DNA from: Luteitalea sp.
Lineage (GTDB): Bacteria > Acidobacteriota > Vicinamibacteria > Vicinamibacterales > Vicinamibacteraceae
Reading direction: 5' to 3'
DNA: 64,000 bases
NCBI GenBank assembly: GCA_009377495.1
Contig: WHTZ01000031.1
Span: forward strand, 1-64,000
Shown here: in pieces, positions 20,001 to 27,300 of the stretch
Position numbering within the stretch: the stretch's first letter is position 1
Layout of the letters: each line of letters opens with the position of its first letter
Translations under genes and position numbers: made by a program
The notes under the pieces: model-generated
What the model was told of the DNA's origin: nothing
Databases searched by the model: none
The model's input: only the letters and a program-made list of their open reading frames with translations

Positions 20001-20325
20001 CGGTTGTGTTGACGTCCACGCGCACGTTGTCCCGCGTGGTCTTCTTGAAGCCCTGGAGCTCCGCCTCGACCCGGTACACGCCGTTCGTAATATTCGGTAA
20101 CGTGTAGGAGCCGGATTCGTTGGTGACCCCCGTCGTTTCACGGTTCGTCTGGATCTCCGTCGCGACAACCGTGACACCAGGGACTGCCGCGCCCGTCTCG
20201 TCGGTCACAATCCCCAGCAGTGCTCCCTTCATGGCCTGCGCGTGGACGGGCCACGGCCACGCCACCACCACAACCGCGAGTACCACCGCCGCGCAGCGAA
20301 CGTACGTGGTGAGTCCTTTCGACAT
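17035..20325 (-). CDS. TonB-dependent receptor, Oar-like (receptor 4)
   Basis: Outer-membrane TonB-dependent transporter of 1096 aa. The signal peptide is ~1-30 (AAVVLAVVVVAWPWPVHAQ), followed by a carboxypeptidase-regulatory-like domain (LLGIVTDETGAAVPGVTVV, ~36-115), a plug with the AGGAVTSVTLKSGTN block, and a barrel ending in Phe (QLGAKFVF). The ATG has AGGAGG 8 nt upstream, a clear ribosome binding site. It faces the sugar-acid operon divergently across a 450-bp gap, so the two may share regulation; TGGTGTTACCA lies in that gap. Substrate unknown; by context perhaps an oligouronide or other sugar acid polymer. Confidence 0.9.
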   Translation of the reverse strand: MSKGLTTYVRCAAVVLAVVVVAWPWPVHAQAMKGALLGIVTDETGAAVPGVTVVATEIQTNRETTGVTNESGSYTLPNITNGVYRVEAELQGFKKTTRDNVRVDVNTTVRVDFALELGEVTESITVAGEPPVLQTDRTDTGRIIESRQVQDLPLGFNRNFQGLWVTVPGSSRPTRPHSEFFNPQDSLEAKINGQSRLSNNVQIEGIDNNQRTGLLTVLIPSPEAIETVGVSTSNFDAELGRAGGAVTSVTLKSGTNELRGSAFWFGKDDALNAKPFFADVKAPTSFNQFGGTLGGPILQNRLFYFGDYQRTNDDLGKVHRLTIPPAEWRNGDFSSASTTIYDPATGNPDGSGRTPFEGNRIPQDRISPIAQRLLDLVPAPNLDAEPGQINYEATAVREKRTDNFDTKITYQASAADQIGWRLSFMRPEIFDPSPEEYALFGGPTNGGFNATGSATTWSTTFNWTRSLSDTLLLDTRAGLSRYHNIADPLGRGLPSSEELGITGANLDDYTSGLTSIDLNNGYSNPTLGFGGSLPWDRSERTVQLASTLTKLLGNHAVKVGADYRYNRDFLLQTQDNGGPRGVFRFTGGGTAIPTDQAAIDGAANTLASFLLDQPNSIGRDNRVVDPVMIHQALFTFIHDKWQATPKLTVDLGLRHEFYTPFYAEERGGLSNFDPETNTLRVAGFGEIPTNLGVEKTYTHFSPRVGLSYRIDDRMVARAGYGATTIPFPDNKYAWDNFPVKQNNQFSAPNSFRTPGLQMADGFPAPLVEEIPDDGILDASDPALLDQGYNVVPLDLEEATLHTWNVALQRELAGGFVGEVAYVGNYGDGVLSRLQANAGMVLGAEDAGRPYFERFGRTAETRIWVPTTTRYDSLQVKVDRRFSNGFLMTNSYTLGKSTDYANENGFISTPADRERSRGRSNYDRRHTYSASFVYELPFGHDGQGLARWVAGGWQLAGLFTAMSGTPVDIDMSGATLGAPNNTHRPNMVGEPRIIGDIGPGEQYFDPSAFEAPPAATWGNLTRHSSGVIGPGYVNLDLTLAKRFAFGARYVELRIDSFNVTNSPHFNNPENTLGDTDFGQVTGAFGERSFQLGAKFVF

Positions 20326-20404
20326 GGTACGCTTCCTCCTCCCCGTCCCTCAACGGCCGCGTGCGCGATCTGGGCAGATGCGTAGGCACGGGCCTGTCAA
20401 TGCA

Positions 20405-20415
20405 TGGTGTTACCA
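20405..20415. promoter_or_regulatory. Candidate GntR/FadR-type operator TGGTGTTACCA
   Basis: The TGGT-N3-ACCA dyad is read ATTGGTAACACCATG on the minus strand. It stands 80 nt upstream of the receptor 4 start. FadR-subfamily GntR regulators of uronate genes (ExuR/UxuR) recognise related TTGGT..ACCAA sites, and the divergent operon encodes an altronate-dehydratase-like enzyme. No such regulator lies in the window, so the link is inference. Confidence 0.3.
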
Positions 20416-20519
20416 ATGTGGCAGCGCCAAGCGATCAGAGTCGACGAATTTCCATCGATGCTTGAATTTGGACTCTACGCGTCGGACGTTTGCAAGTCAA
20501 CACTACGGCGGAGCATCAG

Positions 20520-20597
20520 GTAGGGCGTGGCTTCCGCCTTCGCGCTTCGCGCTACGGCGGACCCGCCGTAGCCTTGGCGGAGGCGGTTGGCCGCGCC
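20520..20597. repeat. Repeat family A, inverted copy
   Basis: Reverse orientation relative to the copies at 3639 and 11336. It begins GTAGGGCGTGGC, contains the CGCCTTCGCGCTTCGCG core and ends GGCCGCGCC. About 78 bp long. Confidence 0.75.
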
Positions 20598-20669
20598 ACC
20601 AGGTGTGCGGCAGAGCATAGGGTAGGCCGCGGCTCTAGCCACGTCCCCAGATCGCTCGAACGTTTAGAT

Positions 20670-20693
20670 GGCGCCCTACAAGGGGCGCCCTAC
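20670..20693. repeat. REP-like hairpin (family D)
   Basis: GGCGCCC and GGGCGCC arms around a 6-nt loop, followed by CCTAC, the reverse complement of the GTAGG tag carried by the other family D hairpins. Confidence 0.6.
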
Positions 20694-20778
20694 CGGCCAT
20701 GGCTGATGTAAGCTGGAGGCAGGAGCCGCCCGGTTGGTCTGTTCGAGGGCGGCGATTTATGCGAAACTGGCTAGACCA

Positions 20779-21762
20779 ATGAGCGAACGCTATTTCGTCA
20801 CCGGAGCTCTGGGCTGCATTGGCGCCTGGATCGCACGGCTGCTCCTTGAGCGAGGCGTGACGCCGGTCGTCTTCGACCAGGGGTCCGACCGCTCGCGCCT
20901 CGAGGCCATTCTGGCGCCCGACGCGATGGGCGCCATCGAGTTCGTCGAGGGCGACATCACGGACAGTGCGATGGTCCAGCGTGCGTTGGCTGCTTCAGGT
21001 GCGCGCCGCGTGATCCACTTGGCGGGCGTCCAAGTGCCCACTTGTCGTGCCAATCCTACGCTGGGCGCGATGGTCAACGTGGTCGGCACGCTGAACGTGT
21101 TCGAGGCCGCCCGCGTGCTTGGCGTCGAGCGCGTGGTGTACGCGAGCTCCGCGGCGGTCATTGGTCTGGGTGACGACGGTAACGGACCGGTCTCGGAGCG
21201 AGGCGGCGGCGAGCCGACGACGCACTACGGTTGGTTCAAGCGCACGAACGAGGGCAATGCGCGGGTTTACTACCTCGACTGCGGTCTCTCGAGCGTGGGT
21301 CTTCGCCCGCTCGCAGTGTACGGCGTCGGCCGGGACACCGGGGTGACGAGTGATCCCACCGAAGCCATCCGTCACGCGGTGCTCGGACGTCCTTTCGGTA
21401 TCCGGTTCAGTGGCGAGACCGACTTCGTGTACGTCGCGGATGCGGCCGAGGCGTTCGTGGCGTGTGCGGATCGCGCGCCGGACGGCGCGCACGTCTTCAA
21501 CCTCCACGGCGAGACGGCCCAGGTGACGGACTTCGTCGGTCTTGTCGACGAGGCCCTGCCGGGCGCGCGCGACCTCATCGACGTCGGAGGCGCGCCGATA
21601 CCCATTCCGTCCGCGCTAGACGACTCGGCGCTGCGCCGAACCGTGCCGGGCGTGCCCAGCACGCCGCTTCGCGCGGGTATCGTGGAGACCGTCCGACGCT
21701 TCGTGGAGTTGAAGGAACGCGGGTGGTGGGCCGACCCAACGAGCAGGAGGGCGGGCCTTTAG
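20779..21762 (+). CDS. NAD-dependent epimerase/dehydratase (extended SDR)
   Basis: Short-chain dehydrogenase/reductase of 327 aa acting on nucleotide sugars, sugars or sugar acids. The N-terminal NAD site is GALGCIG (~9-15, GxxGxxG type); catalytic residues are the YASSAA serine (~121-125) and YGWFK (Tyr150, Lys154). The C-terminal substrate domain is short. It leads the sugar-acid operon, so a uronate dehydrogenase or epimerase-type role is plausible but not shown. I chose the ATG giving MSERYFVTG; a TTG at 20734 has AGGAG 8 nt upstream and would add 15 residues, so the start is uncertain. The stop codon TAG falls in a REP-like GGGCCTTTAGCCC stretch. Confidence 0.8.
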   Translation: MSERYFVTGALGCIGAWIARLLLERGVTPVVFDQGSDRSRLEAILAPDAMGAIEFVEGDITDSAMVQRALAASGARRVIHLAGVQVPTCRANPTLGAMVNVVGTLNVFEAARVLGVERVVYASSAAVIGLGDDGNGPVSERGGGEPTTHYGWFKRTNEGNARVYYLDCGLSSVGLRPLAVYGVGRDTGVTSDPTEAIRHAVLGRPFGIRFSGETDFVYVADAAEAFVACADRAPDGAHVFNLHGETAQVTDFVGLVDEALPGARDLIDVGGAPIPIPSALDDSALRRTVPGVPSTPLRAGIVETVRRFVELKERGWWADPTSRRAGL

Positions 21763-21771
21763 CCCAGCCAT

Positions 21772-21830
21772 GGCGCCCCTAAAGGGCGCCCTACCCTGTA
21801 CTGGCGGTAGGGCGGGGCTTCAGCCCCGCC
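21772..21830. repeat. Pair of convergent REP-like hairpins (family D)
   Basis: The first hairpin (21772-21790) is GGCGCCC-CTAAA-GGGCGCC followed by CTAC. The second (21811-21830), preceded by GTAG, is GGCGGGGCT-TC-AGCCCCGCC, perfect over 9 bp. The two tags face each other, as in a BIME. The pair lies between the epimerase and dehydratase genes and may mark a processing or attenuation point in the operon. Confidence 0.75.
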
Positions 21831-21864
21831 GCTGGACAGGCGGTGTTGATCAAGAAGGCGCGCA

Positions 21865-23430
21865 ATGACCGACGCAGGAACTGAGAGCGCGCTGCTCAGC
21901 GCGTACGCCATCGTGGTAGATTCGCGGGACAACGTGGCCGTCGTCAAGCACGACGTGCCCGCGGGGACGCGCGTGAGGCGAGACGGGCGCCTCATCGAGA
22001 TCCGGCAGAGCGTGCCGGCCGGGCATCGGTTCGCCTTGCACGCGATTCCTGCGGGCGAGTACGTGCGGCAGTATGGCGAGCCCATTGGCTCGTCGACCGG
22101 GATCGGTGAAGGTGAATGGGTGACGCCGCAGAACATGTCGAACGAGGTTCCGGTCGTGCGCGATCTCGACCCCAACCTCCAGACGCCAGCGCCCGAGTAC
22201 GTGCCGGAGGCGGAGCGACCGACGTTCCGTGGCTTCCGTCGCTCGGACGGTCGCGTCGGGACGCGCAACTGGGTGCTCGTCGTGCCGACGAGCATGTGTG
22301 CGAGCCACGAAGCGTCGCAAATTGCCACGATCGCAGAATTCACTCTGTATACGCGTGACGAGTTCCCGAACGTCGACGGCGTCGTTGCCATTCCGCACAA
22401 CAAGGGATGTGGCTGCTCCGACGGCACGAACCTCGATATCCTGCTGCGAACGCTTTCCAACTACGGGGATCACCCCAACGTGGGCGGCGTGGTCTTCGTC
22501 GGTCTCGGTTGCGAGAAGACGAATCACACGGTGCTCGAGCGGTATCTCGGCGACCATGGCCGCCTGCTCAACAAGCCCGTCGTGCGCATCGGCATTCAGG
22601 ACGCAGGTGGAACGGAAGCCTCGGTCCGTCGCGGGCTCGAGGCGATCGAAGCAATGCTTCCCATCGTCAACCAGCACTCCCGCACCGAGGCGTCGGTGAG
22701 CGAGCTCGTCTTGGGTGTCAAGTGCGGTGGATCGGATGGGTTTTCGGGCCTCTCGGCCAATCCAAGCCTCGGGCACGGTGCGGATGCGCTGGTCCGCTGC
22801 GGTGGCACGGTGCTCATCACAGAGGTGCCGGAGTTCTGTGGCGCCGAGCATATCCTTGCGAAACGGGCGAAGGACGCGGAGACGGGTCGGGCGGTGTACG
22901 GGATGGTCGACTGGTACAAGGACGTGGCAGCACGATTTGGGACGATTCTCGGCGAGAACCCGAGCCCCGGCAACGTCGCCGGAGGCCTCCTCAACATCAC
23001 CATCAAATCGCTGGGGGCCATGGCCAAGGCTGGGTCCACGCGCGTCGAGGGCGTGACCGGTTACGCCGAGCCGCCGAAGGGGCGCGGGCTGCACCTGATG
23101 CAGGGGCCCGGCTACGACCAAGAGTCGACGCCGGGTCTCGTGGCGGCTGGCGCAACCGTGATCGTCTTTACCACCGGACGTGGGACAACCATTGGAAATG
23201 CGATCGCACCGGTGGTGAAGCTGGCGTCCAACACGTCCGTGTTCGAGCGAATGTCACGCGACCTCGATCTGTCGGCGGGCGGGGTGATCGACGGGACAGA
23301 GACGAGCGAGGCGGTCGGGCAACGCATCTTCGAGCATATGATCAAGGTGGCCACCGGCGAGGTCACGTGCGCCGAGCGCAGCAAGCATCGCGAGTTCCAG
23401 GTGTGGGCGGAGCAGGCCATTTCGTTATAG
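21865..23430 (+). CDS. UxaA-family dehydratase (altronate/galactarate dehydratase-like)
   Basis: Fe-dependent sugar-acid dehydratase family, 521 aa. An N-terminal SAF domain (~10-95, VVKHDVPAGTRV..PAGHRFALHAIPAGEYV) is followed by the two UxaA/GarD domains with RVGTRNWVLVVPT (~128-140), PHNKGCGCSDG, VGLGCEKTNH, LGVKCGGSDGFSGLSANP and GLHLMQGPG..STPG. These remove water from altronate, galactarate or related acids to give 2-keto-3-deoxy sugar acids. Full length: both the SAF and catalytic parts that are separate proteins in some organisms are fused here. It sits between the epimerase and a zinc dehydrogenase, with the next ATG only 4 nt beyond its stop. The exact acid cannot be told from sequence. 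Confidence 0.88.
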   Translation: MTDAGTESALLSAYAIVVDSRDNVAVVKHDVPAGTRVRRDGRLIEIRQSVPAGHRFALHAIPAGEYVRQYGEPIGSSTGIGEGEWVTPQNMSNEVPVVRDLDPNLQTPAPEYVPEAERPTFRGFRRSDGRVGTRNWVLVVPTSMCASHEASQIATIAEFTLYTRDEFPNVDGVVAIPHNKGCGCSDGTNLDILLRTLSNYGDHPNVGGVVFVGLGCEKTNHTVLERYLGDHGRLLNKPVVRIGIQDAGGTEASVRRGLEAIEAMLPIVNQHSRTEASVSELVLGVKCGGSDGFSGLSANPSLGHGADALVRCGGTVLITEVPEFCGAEHILAKRAKDAETGRAVYGMVDWYKDVAARFGTILGENPSPGNVAGGLLNITIKSLGAMAKAGSTRVEGVTGYAEPPKGRGLHLMQGPGYDQESTPGLVAAGATVIVFTTGRGTTIGNAIAPVVKLASNTSVFERMSRDLDLSAGGVIDGTETSEAVGQRIFEHMIKVATGEVTCAERSKHREFQVWAEQAISL

Positions 23431-23434
23431 TTTC

Positions 23435-24583
23435 ATGAGAGCCGCCGTCCTATGCGATGTCCGTCGCTTCGAGATTCGCGATGTTCCGAGACCAGACCCT
23501 TCGCCGCGTGATGTGGTGATGCGCGTGGCGGCCGTCGGTCTCTGCGGGACCGACTTCCACATCTACGACGGGCGCGGCAACTACAACACCGATCGCAGCG
23601 GACGTCCGATTCCCCTCAGTCGGGCGCCACAGATCCTCGGCCACGAGAACGCGGGCATCGTGGAGGAGATCGGACGAGAGGTGCGTGACCTGAAGCCGGG
23701 TGACGCCGTCATCGTCGATCAGGGCATCAACTGCGTGAGCGCGGGGCGCCAGGCCCTCTGCGAGTACTGCGCATCGGGTGACTCGCACCAGTGCGAGTTC
23801 TATCAAGAGCATGGTCTCACCGGCCTGCCGGGCGGCATGGCCGACTACCTGATCATCCCTGCTGTAAACTGCGTTCGGTACGATGCTGGGGTGCCGCACG
23901 CCGAAGCGGCCCTGGTGGAGCCGTTGGCGTGTATCGTGCACACCATGGAAGCCGGCCAGCGTGCCCGCGGACGCTATCATCTCGTGCCACGGCGAGGCGA
24001 GGCACGAGCCATGAGTGTGTTCATCGCTGGCGCCGGGCCGGCAGGTCTCTTGTTCTTGCAATACCTGCGTCGTGCGTTGAGCTACGAGGGTCACGTCTTC
24101 GTGTCCGAGCCGAATCCTGCCCGTCGCGCGCTGGCGGCGTCCTTTGGCGCCGACGTGATCGACCCGACCGCCGTCGACGTCGTCCAGACGATTCTCGATC
24201 GCACGAACGGCCGACGTGTCGAGTGGCTCATCGACGCGTCGGGCACGGGGGCGCTGTTCCGTGATATACCCCTGCTGATTCGCAAGCAGGCGACTATCGT
24301 GCTGTACGCGCATGGACAGACGGACGTCGAGCTCAGTGTGATCAACCACCTCCAGTTTCGTGAGCCGACGCTGGTCGCCACCGCCGGCGGCTCGGGTGGC
24401 TTCGATTCAGACGGGCGACCGGCCGTGTACCGTCGTGCGCTTGCGCTCGTCGAGGACGGCACGATCGAGGTCAGTCGTTTTATTACGCATCGCTATTGCT
24501 CGCTCGACCAAGTGCCGGAAGCGTTCGGCGGTCCCGACCGTCGGTCGCCCGACTACATCAAGGCCGTGCTCGAGCTCGATTGA
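23435..24583 (+). CDS. Zinc-dependent alcohol/sugar dehydrogenase (MDR family)
   Basis: Medium-chain dehydrogenase of 382 aa. Catalytic zinc ligands are Cys37 (GLCGTD) and His70-Glu71 (GHENAG). The structural-zinc loop is altered: CVSAGRQALCEYCASGDSHQC keeps four cysteines but stretches the usual spacing. The Rossmann motif GAGPAGLLFLQYL is near residues 198-210. Such enzymes oxidise sugar alcohols or sugar acids (for example L-gulonate or galactonate-type substrates) with NAD(P). The 4-nt gap to the dehydratase gene and the downstream sugar importer place it in one operon. Substrate is inference from context. Confidence 0.87.
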   Translation: MRAAVLCDVRRFEIRDVPRPDPSPRDVVMRVAAVGLCGTDFHIYDGRGNYNTDRSGRPIPLSRAPQILGHENAGIVEEIGREVRDLKPGDAVIVDQGINCVSAGRQALCEYCASGDSHQCEFYQEHGLTGLPGGMADYLIIPAVNCVRYDAGVPHAEAALVEPLACIVHTMEAGQRARGRYHLVPRRGEARAMSVFIAGAGPAGLLFLQYLRRALSYEGHVFVSEPNPARRALAASFGADVIDPTAVDVVQTILDRTNGRRVEWLIDASGTGALFRDIPLLIRKQATIVLYAHGQTDVELSVINHLQFREPTLVATAGGSGGFDSDGRPAVYRRALALVEDGTIEVSRFITHRYCSLDQVPEAFGGPDRRSPDYIKAVLELD

Positions 24584-24598
24584 GGGGGATGCCAGAGT

Positions 24599-25594
24599 AT
24601 GCGACCGCTGAAGGTAATCGTCGGGGCGCTTCTTGCCAGCGCGCTCCTCGCGGGCGCCTGCGGCAGGGGCAGGTCTTCCAACGAGTTTCACGTGGCGATG
24701 ATCCCAAAGGGCACGACGCACGAGTTTTGGAAGAGCATTCACGCCGGCGCTATCAGGGCTGTGCGCGAGCTCGAAACCAAGGGCGTGAACGTCAGGCTCG
24801 CCTGGAAGGGACCGCTGCGCGAGGACGACCGCGAACAGCAGATTCAAGTGGTCGAAGGATTCTTGAGTGAAGGCGTCGACGGTCTCGTGCTCGCGCCGCT
24901 CGACGCGCGCGCGCTCGTGCGGCCGGTTGACGAGGCACGACGCGCGGGCATTCCCACGGTCATCATCGACTCGGATCTCGCATCAGACGACACGGTCAGC
25001 TTCGTGGCGACCGACAACTACGAGGGCGGCGTGCTCGCGGCCGACCGTCTTGGCATGTTGCTCGAGGGCAAGGGCACGGTGCTGCTCCTTCGTTATCAGG
25101 AAGGCTCGGCGAGCACCGAGGCGCGCGAGCGTGGCTTTGTCGAACGGGTGACGCAGAAATACCCGGACATCGAGCTCATTTCTTCCGATCAGCATGCCGG
25201 TCCCACACGTGATACGGCGAAGCGCGCGTCCGAGAACCTGCTCAACCGCTTCGGCCAGGGGCTGGATGGCGTCTTCACGGTCAATGAGAACTCCACACAC
25301 GGCATGCTGCTCGCGTTGCAAGACCTCGGTCGGGCCGGTCGGGTGAAGTTCATTGGCTTCGACGCCAGCGAGACCTTCGTGCAGGCGATGAGCCGGGACC
25401 AGCTCCACGGCATCGTCCTGCAGGACCCGTTCGAGATGGGGTACCGCGGCGTGACGACGATGGTTGCGCACCTGCAGGGTGAGGAGGTGTCTCGGCGGAT
25501 CGACACGGGGGTGACGCTCGTGACGGCCGAGAACGTCGAGACGCCGGAGTCTCAGGCCTTGCTGAATCCGCCCATAGACGAGTACCTGCGGTAG
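24599..25594 (+). CDS. Sugar ABC transporter substrate-binding lipoprotein (RbsB-like)
   Basis: Periplasmic binding protein of 331 aa in the Peripla_BP_4 (ribose/galactose) family. It has a lipoprotein signal with the lipobox AGAC at Cys21. Family features are HEFWKSIHAGA (~39-49), EGVDGLVLAPLDARAL, DSDLASDD..FVATDNYEGG, the hinge segment VFTVNENSTHG, and FIGFDAS..FVQAM. It captures a monosaccharide or sugar acid and delivers it to the permease encoded downstream. It is separated from the dehydrogenase by 15 nt. The ligand cannot be assigned. Confidence 0.9.
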   Translation: MRPLKVIVGALLASALLAGACGRGRSSNEFHVAMIPKGTTHEFWKSIHAGAIRAVRELETKGVNVRLAWKGPLREDDREQQIQVVEGFLSEGVDGLVLAPLDARALVRPVDEARRAGIPTVIIDSDLASDDTVSFVATDNYEGGVLAADRLGMLLEGKGTVLLLRYQEGSASTEARERGFVERVTQKYPDIELISSDQHAGPTRDTAKRASENLLNRFGQGLDGVFTVNENSTHGMLLALQDLGRAGRVKFIGFDASETFVQAMSRDQLHGIVLQDPFEMGYRGVTTMVAHLQGEEVSRRIDTGVTLVTAENVETPESQALLNPPIDEYLR

Positions 25595-25703
25595 TGCCGA
25601 CGTGTGGGGGGACTCGGCACCCAGCACCCGGCCACGCCGGAACCTCTGAACTGCTGACCGGTGAACCGCTGAACCTTCGATCGAACCGGCTCGCCGAACG
25701 AAC

Positions 25704-27188
25704 GTGCTGACCCTGTCCGGCATCAAGAAGCGCTTCGGGCCAACGGTGGCACTCGACGGTGTCGCGCTCGAGCTGCGCCCTGGCCGCGTGCACGCGCTCA
25801 TTGGCGAGAACGGCGCCGGCAAGACCACGCTGATGAACATCGCCGTCGGGGCCCTCGTCCCCGATGCGGGGACGATGAGCCTCCAAGGAGACCGTTATGC
25901 GCCGGCGTCACCGCTCGACGCCCGGCGCGCCGGCGTCGCGCTGATCCATCAGGAGCTTTCACTCTGCTCGCATCTCACGGTGGCCGAAAACATCCTCATG
26001 GGCCAGGAGCCGACCCGCCGCGGGCTGCTGGACTGGGATCAGTGTCGCCGCCGCGCCGCTGACGTCCTCGAACAGTTCCATCATGCAGAGTTGCGACCCG
26101 ACCGGCGCGTGGGTGATCTCCCCATTGCTGCGCGACAGGTGGTCGAGATCTGCCGGGCGATTGTGTCGAATGCGTCGGTTGTCCTGATGGACGAGCCAAC
26201 CAGCAGCTTGCCACGGGCTGACGTCGATCGCCTGTTTGCGATGGTGCGGCGCCTCCGTAGCCACGGAGTGTCGTCCGTCTACATCAGCCACTTTCTCGAG
26301 GAGCTTCGCGAGGTGGCCGAGGACTTCACCGTGCTCCGGGATGGCCGGAGCGTCCTGTCCGGCGAGCTCGCGAGCACGACGGATGCCGAGCTCATTGCCG
26401 CGATGGTTGGCCGCTCGGTCGAGGATGTCTTTCCACGCCGCGACCGGGCCGCCCCTGGGGACGTGCTGCTCGAAGTGGAGCACGTGGCGGCGCCACCGGC
26501 GGTGAGCGACGCCAGCTTTGCGGTGCGACGCGGCGAGGTGCTCGGGATCGCGGGTCTCGTGGGCGCCGGACGCACGGAGATGCTGCGCGTGCTGGTGGGC
26601 CTGGACCGCGCGGCTGCGGGACGGGTGCGCGTGCGCGGTGCCGAGATTCGCACGGGTGCGGCGCGACCATGGGAGGTGCTGGCGCGAGGCATCGGCTTCC
26701 TGAGCGAAGACCGCACACACGAAGGGCTCACGCTCAGACTCTCCGTGGCCGATAACATCACCTGCACGCGATATGGCAGCTGCGCGCGATATGGTTGGAT
26801 TGCGCGCTCGGAACAGGCACGCCAGGCCGAGCAGCAGATGCGCGCGCTTGGTGTCCGCGCACGAGGGCCCGCTCAGCCGGTTCGCACGCTGTCGGGTGGG
26901 AATCAACAGAAAGTGGCGCTGGCGCGCCTCCGTCACCAGAGCGCCGACATCTGGCTGCTGGACGAGCCGACCAAGGGTATCGATATAGGCAGCAAGGTGC
27001 AGATCTATGAGGCCATTGGCGAGGCGGCCAGCGAGGGCAAGGGCATTGTGATGGTGAGCTCGTATCTGCCAGAGCTGTTCGGTATGTGCGACCGATTGGC
27101 CGTGATGTCGCGCGGCCGGTTGTCTCCGGTCCGACCCATCGCCGAATGGACGCCTGAACGCGTGTTGGAGGCTGCTATCGGTAGCTAG
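25704..27188 (+). CDS. Sugar ABC transporter ATPase with two nucleotide-binding domains (RbsA/MglA-like)
   Basis: Cytoplasmic ATPase of 494 aa driving import with the adjacent permease. Domain 1 (~1-225) has Walker A GENGAGKTT (~33-41) and Walker B VVLMDEPTSSL. Its ABC signature is degenerate (LPIAARQVVEI), as in RbsA-type proteins. Domain 2 (~245-490) has the typical altered P-loop GLVGAGRTE, the signature LSGGNQQKV, and Walker B IWLLDEPTKGID. The start is GTG, placed so that the protein begins MLTLSGIKKRFG; no strong ribosome binding site is visible. Length and architecture match the CUT2 family. Confidence 0.92.
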   Translation: MLTLSGIKKRFGPTVALDGVALELRPGRVHALIGENGAGKTTLMNIAVGALVPDAGTMSLQGDRYAPASPLDARRAGVALIHQELSLCSHLTVAENILMGQEPTRRGLLDWDQCRRRAADVLEQFHHAELRPDRRVGDLPIAARQVVEICRAIVSNASVVLMDEPTSSLPRADVDRLFAMVRRLRSHGVSSVYISHFLEELREVAEDFTVLRDGRSVLSGELASTTDAELIAAMVGRSVEDVFPRRDRAAPGDVLLEVEHVAAPPAVSDASFAVRRGEVLGIAGLVGAGRTEMLRVLVGLDRAAAGRVRVRGAEIRTGAARPWEVLARGIGFLSEDRTHEGLTLRLSVADNITCTRYGSCARYGWIARSEQARQAEQQMRALGVRARGPAQPVRTLSGGNQQKVALARLRHQSADIWLLDEPTKGIDIGSKVQIYEAIGEAASEGKGIVMVSSYLPELFGMCDRLAVMSRGRLSPVRPIAEWTPERVLEAAIGS

Positions 27189-27280
27189 GGGCGAGGGGCC
27201 AGGTCTCAGGGCTGTCCAAGGGTCAAGGGTCCCTTTACCCTGAGACAGCCCTGGCACCTTACACCTTGCCCCTGGCACCT
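27189..27280. repeat. Imperfect inverted repeat between ABC genes (family F)
   Basis: The left part CAGGGCTGTCCAAGGG and right part TGAGACAGCCCTGG pair over about 11 bp, followed by ACCTTGCCCCT. The right half (GAGACAGCCCTKG..ACCTTGCCCCT) recurs at 58857-58892. It sits between the ATPase and permease genes and could modulate relative expression. Confidence 0.5.
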
Positions 27281-27300
27281 GCTCCGTGTGAGGTGCGACC

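Larger units (their letters stand above)
20326..20778. other. Divergent intergenic region between receptor 4 and the sugar-acid operon
   Basis: This 453-bp region is where both divergent promoters must lie. It contains the TGGTGTTACCA dyad, an inverted family A copy (20520-20597), a GTAG-type hairpin at 20670-20693 and a diverged REP-like piece near 20620-20640. No protein-coding gene is supported. Confidence 0.6.

Noticed and set aside
20395-20400. TTGACA on the minus strand upstream of receptor 4
   Set aside because: At 17 nt spacing the -10 position reads CTGCCC, which is not credible.
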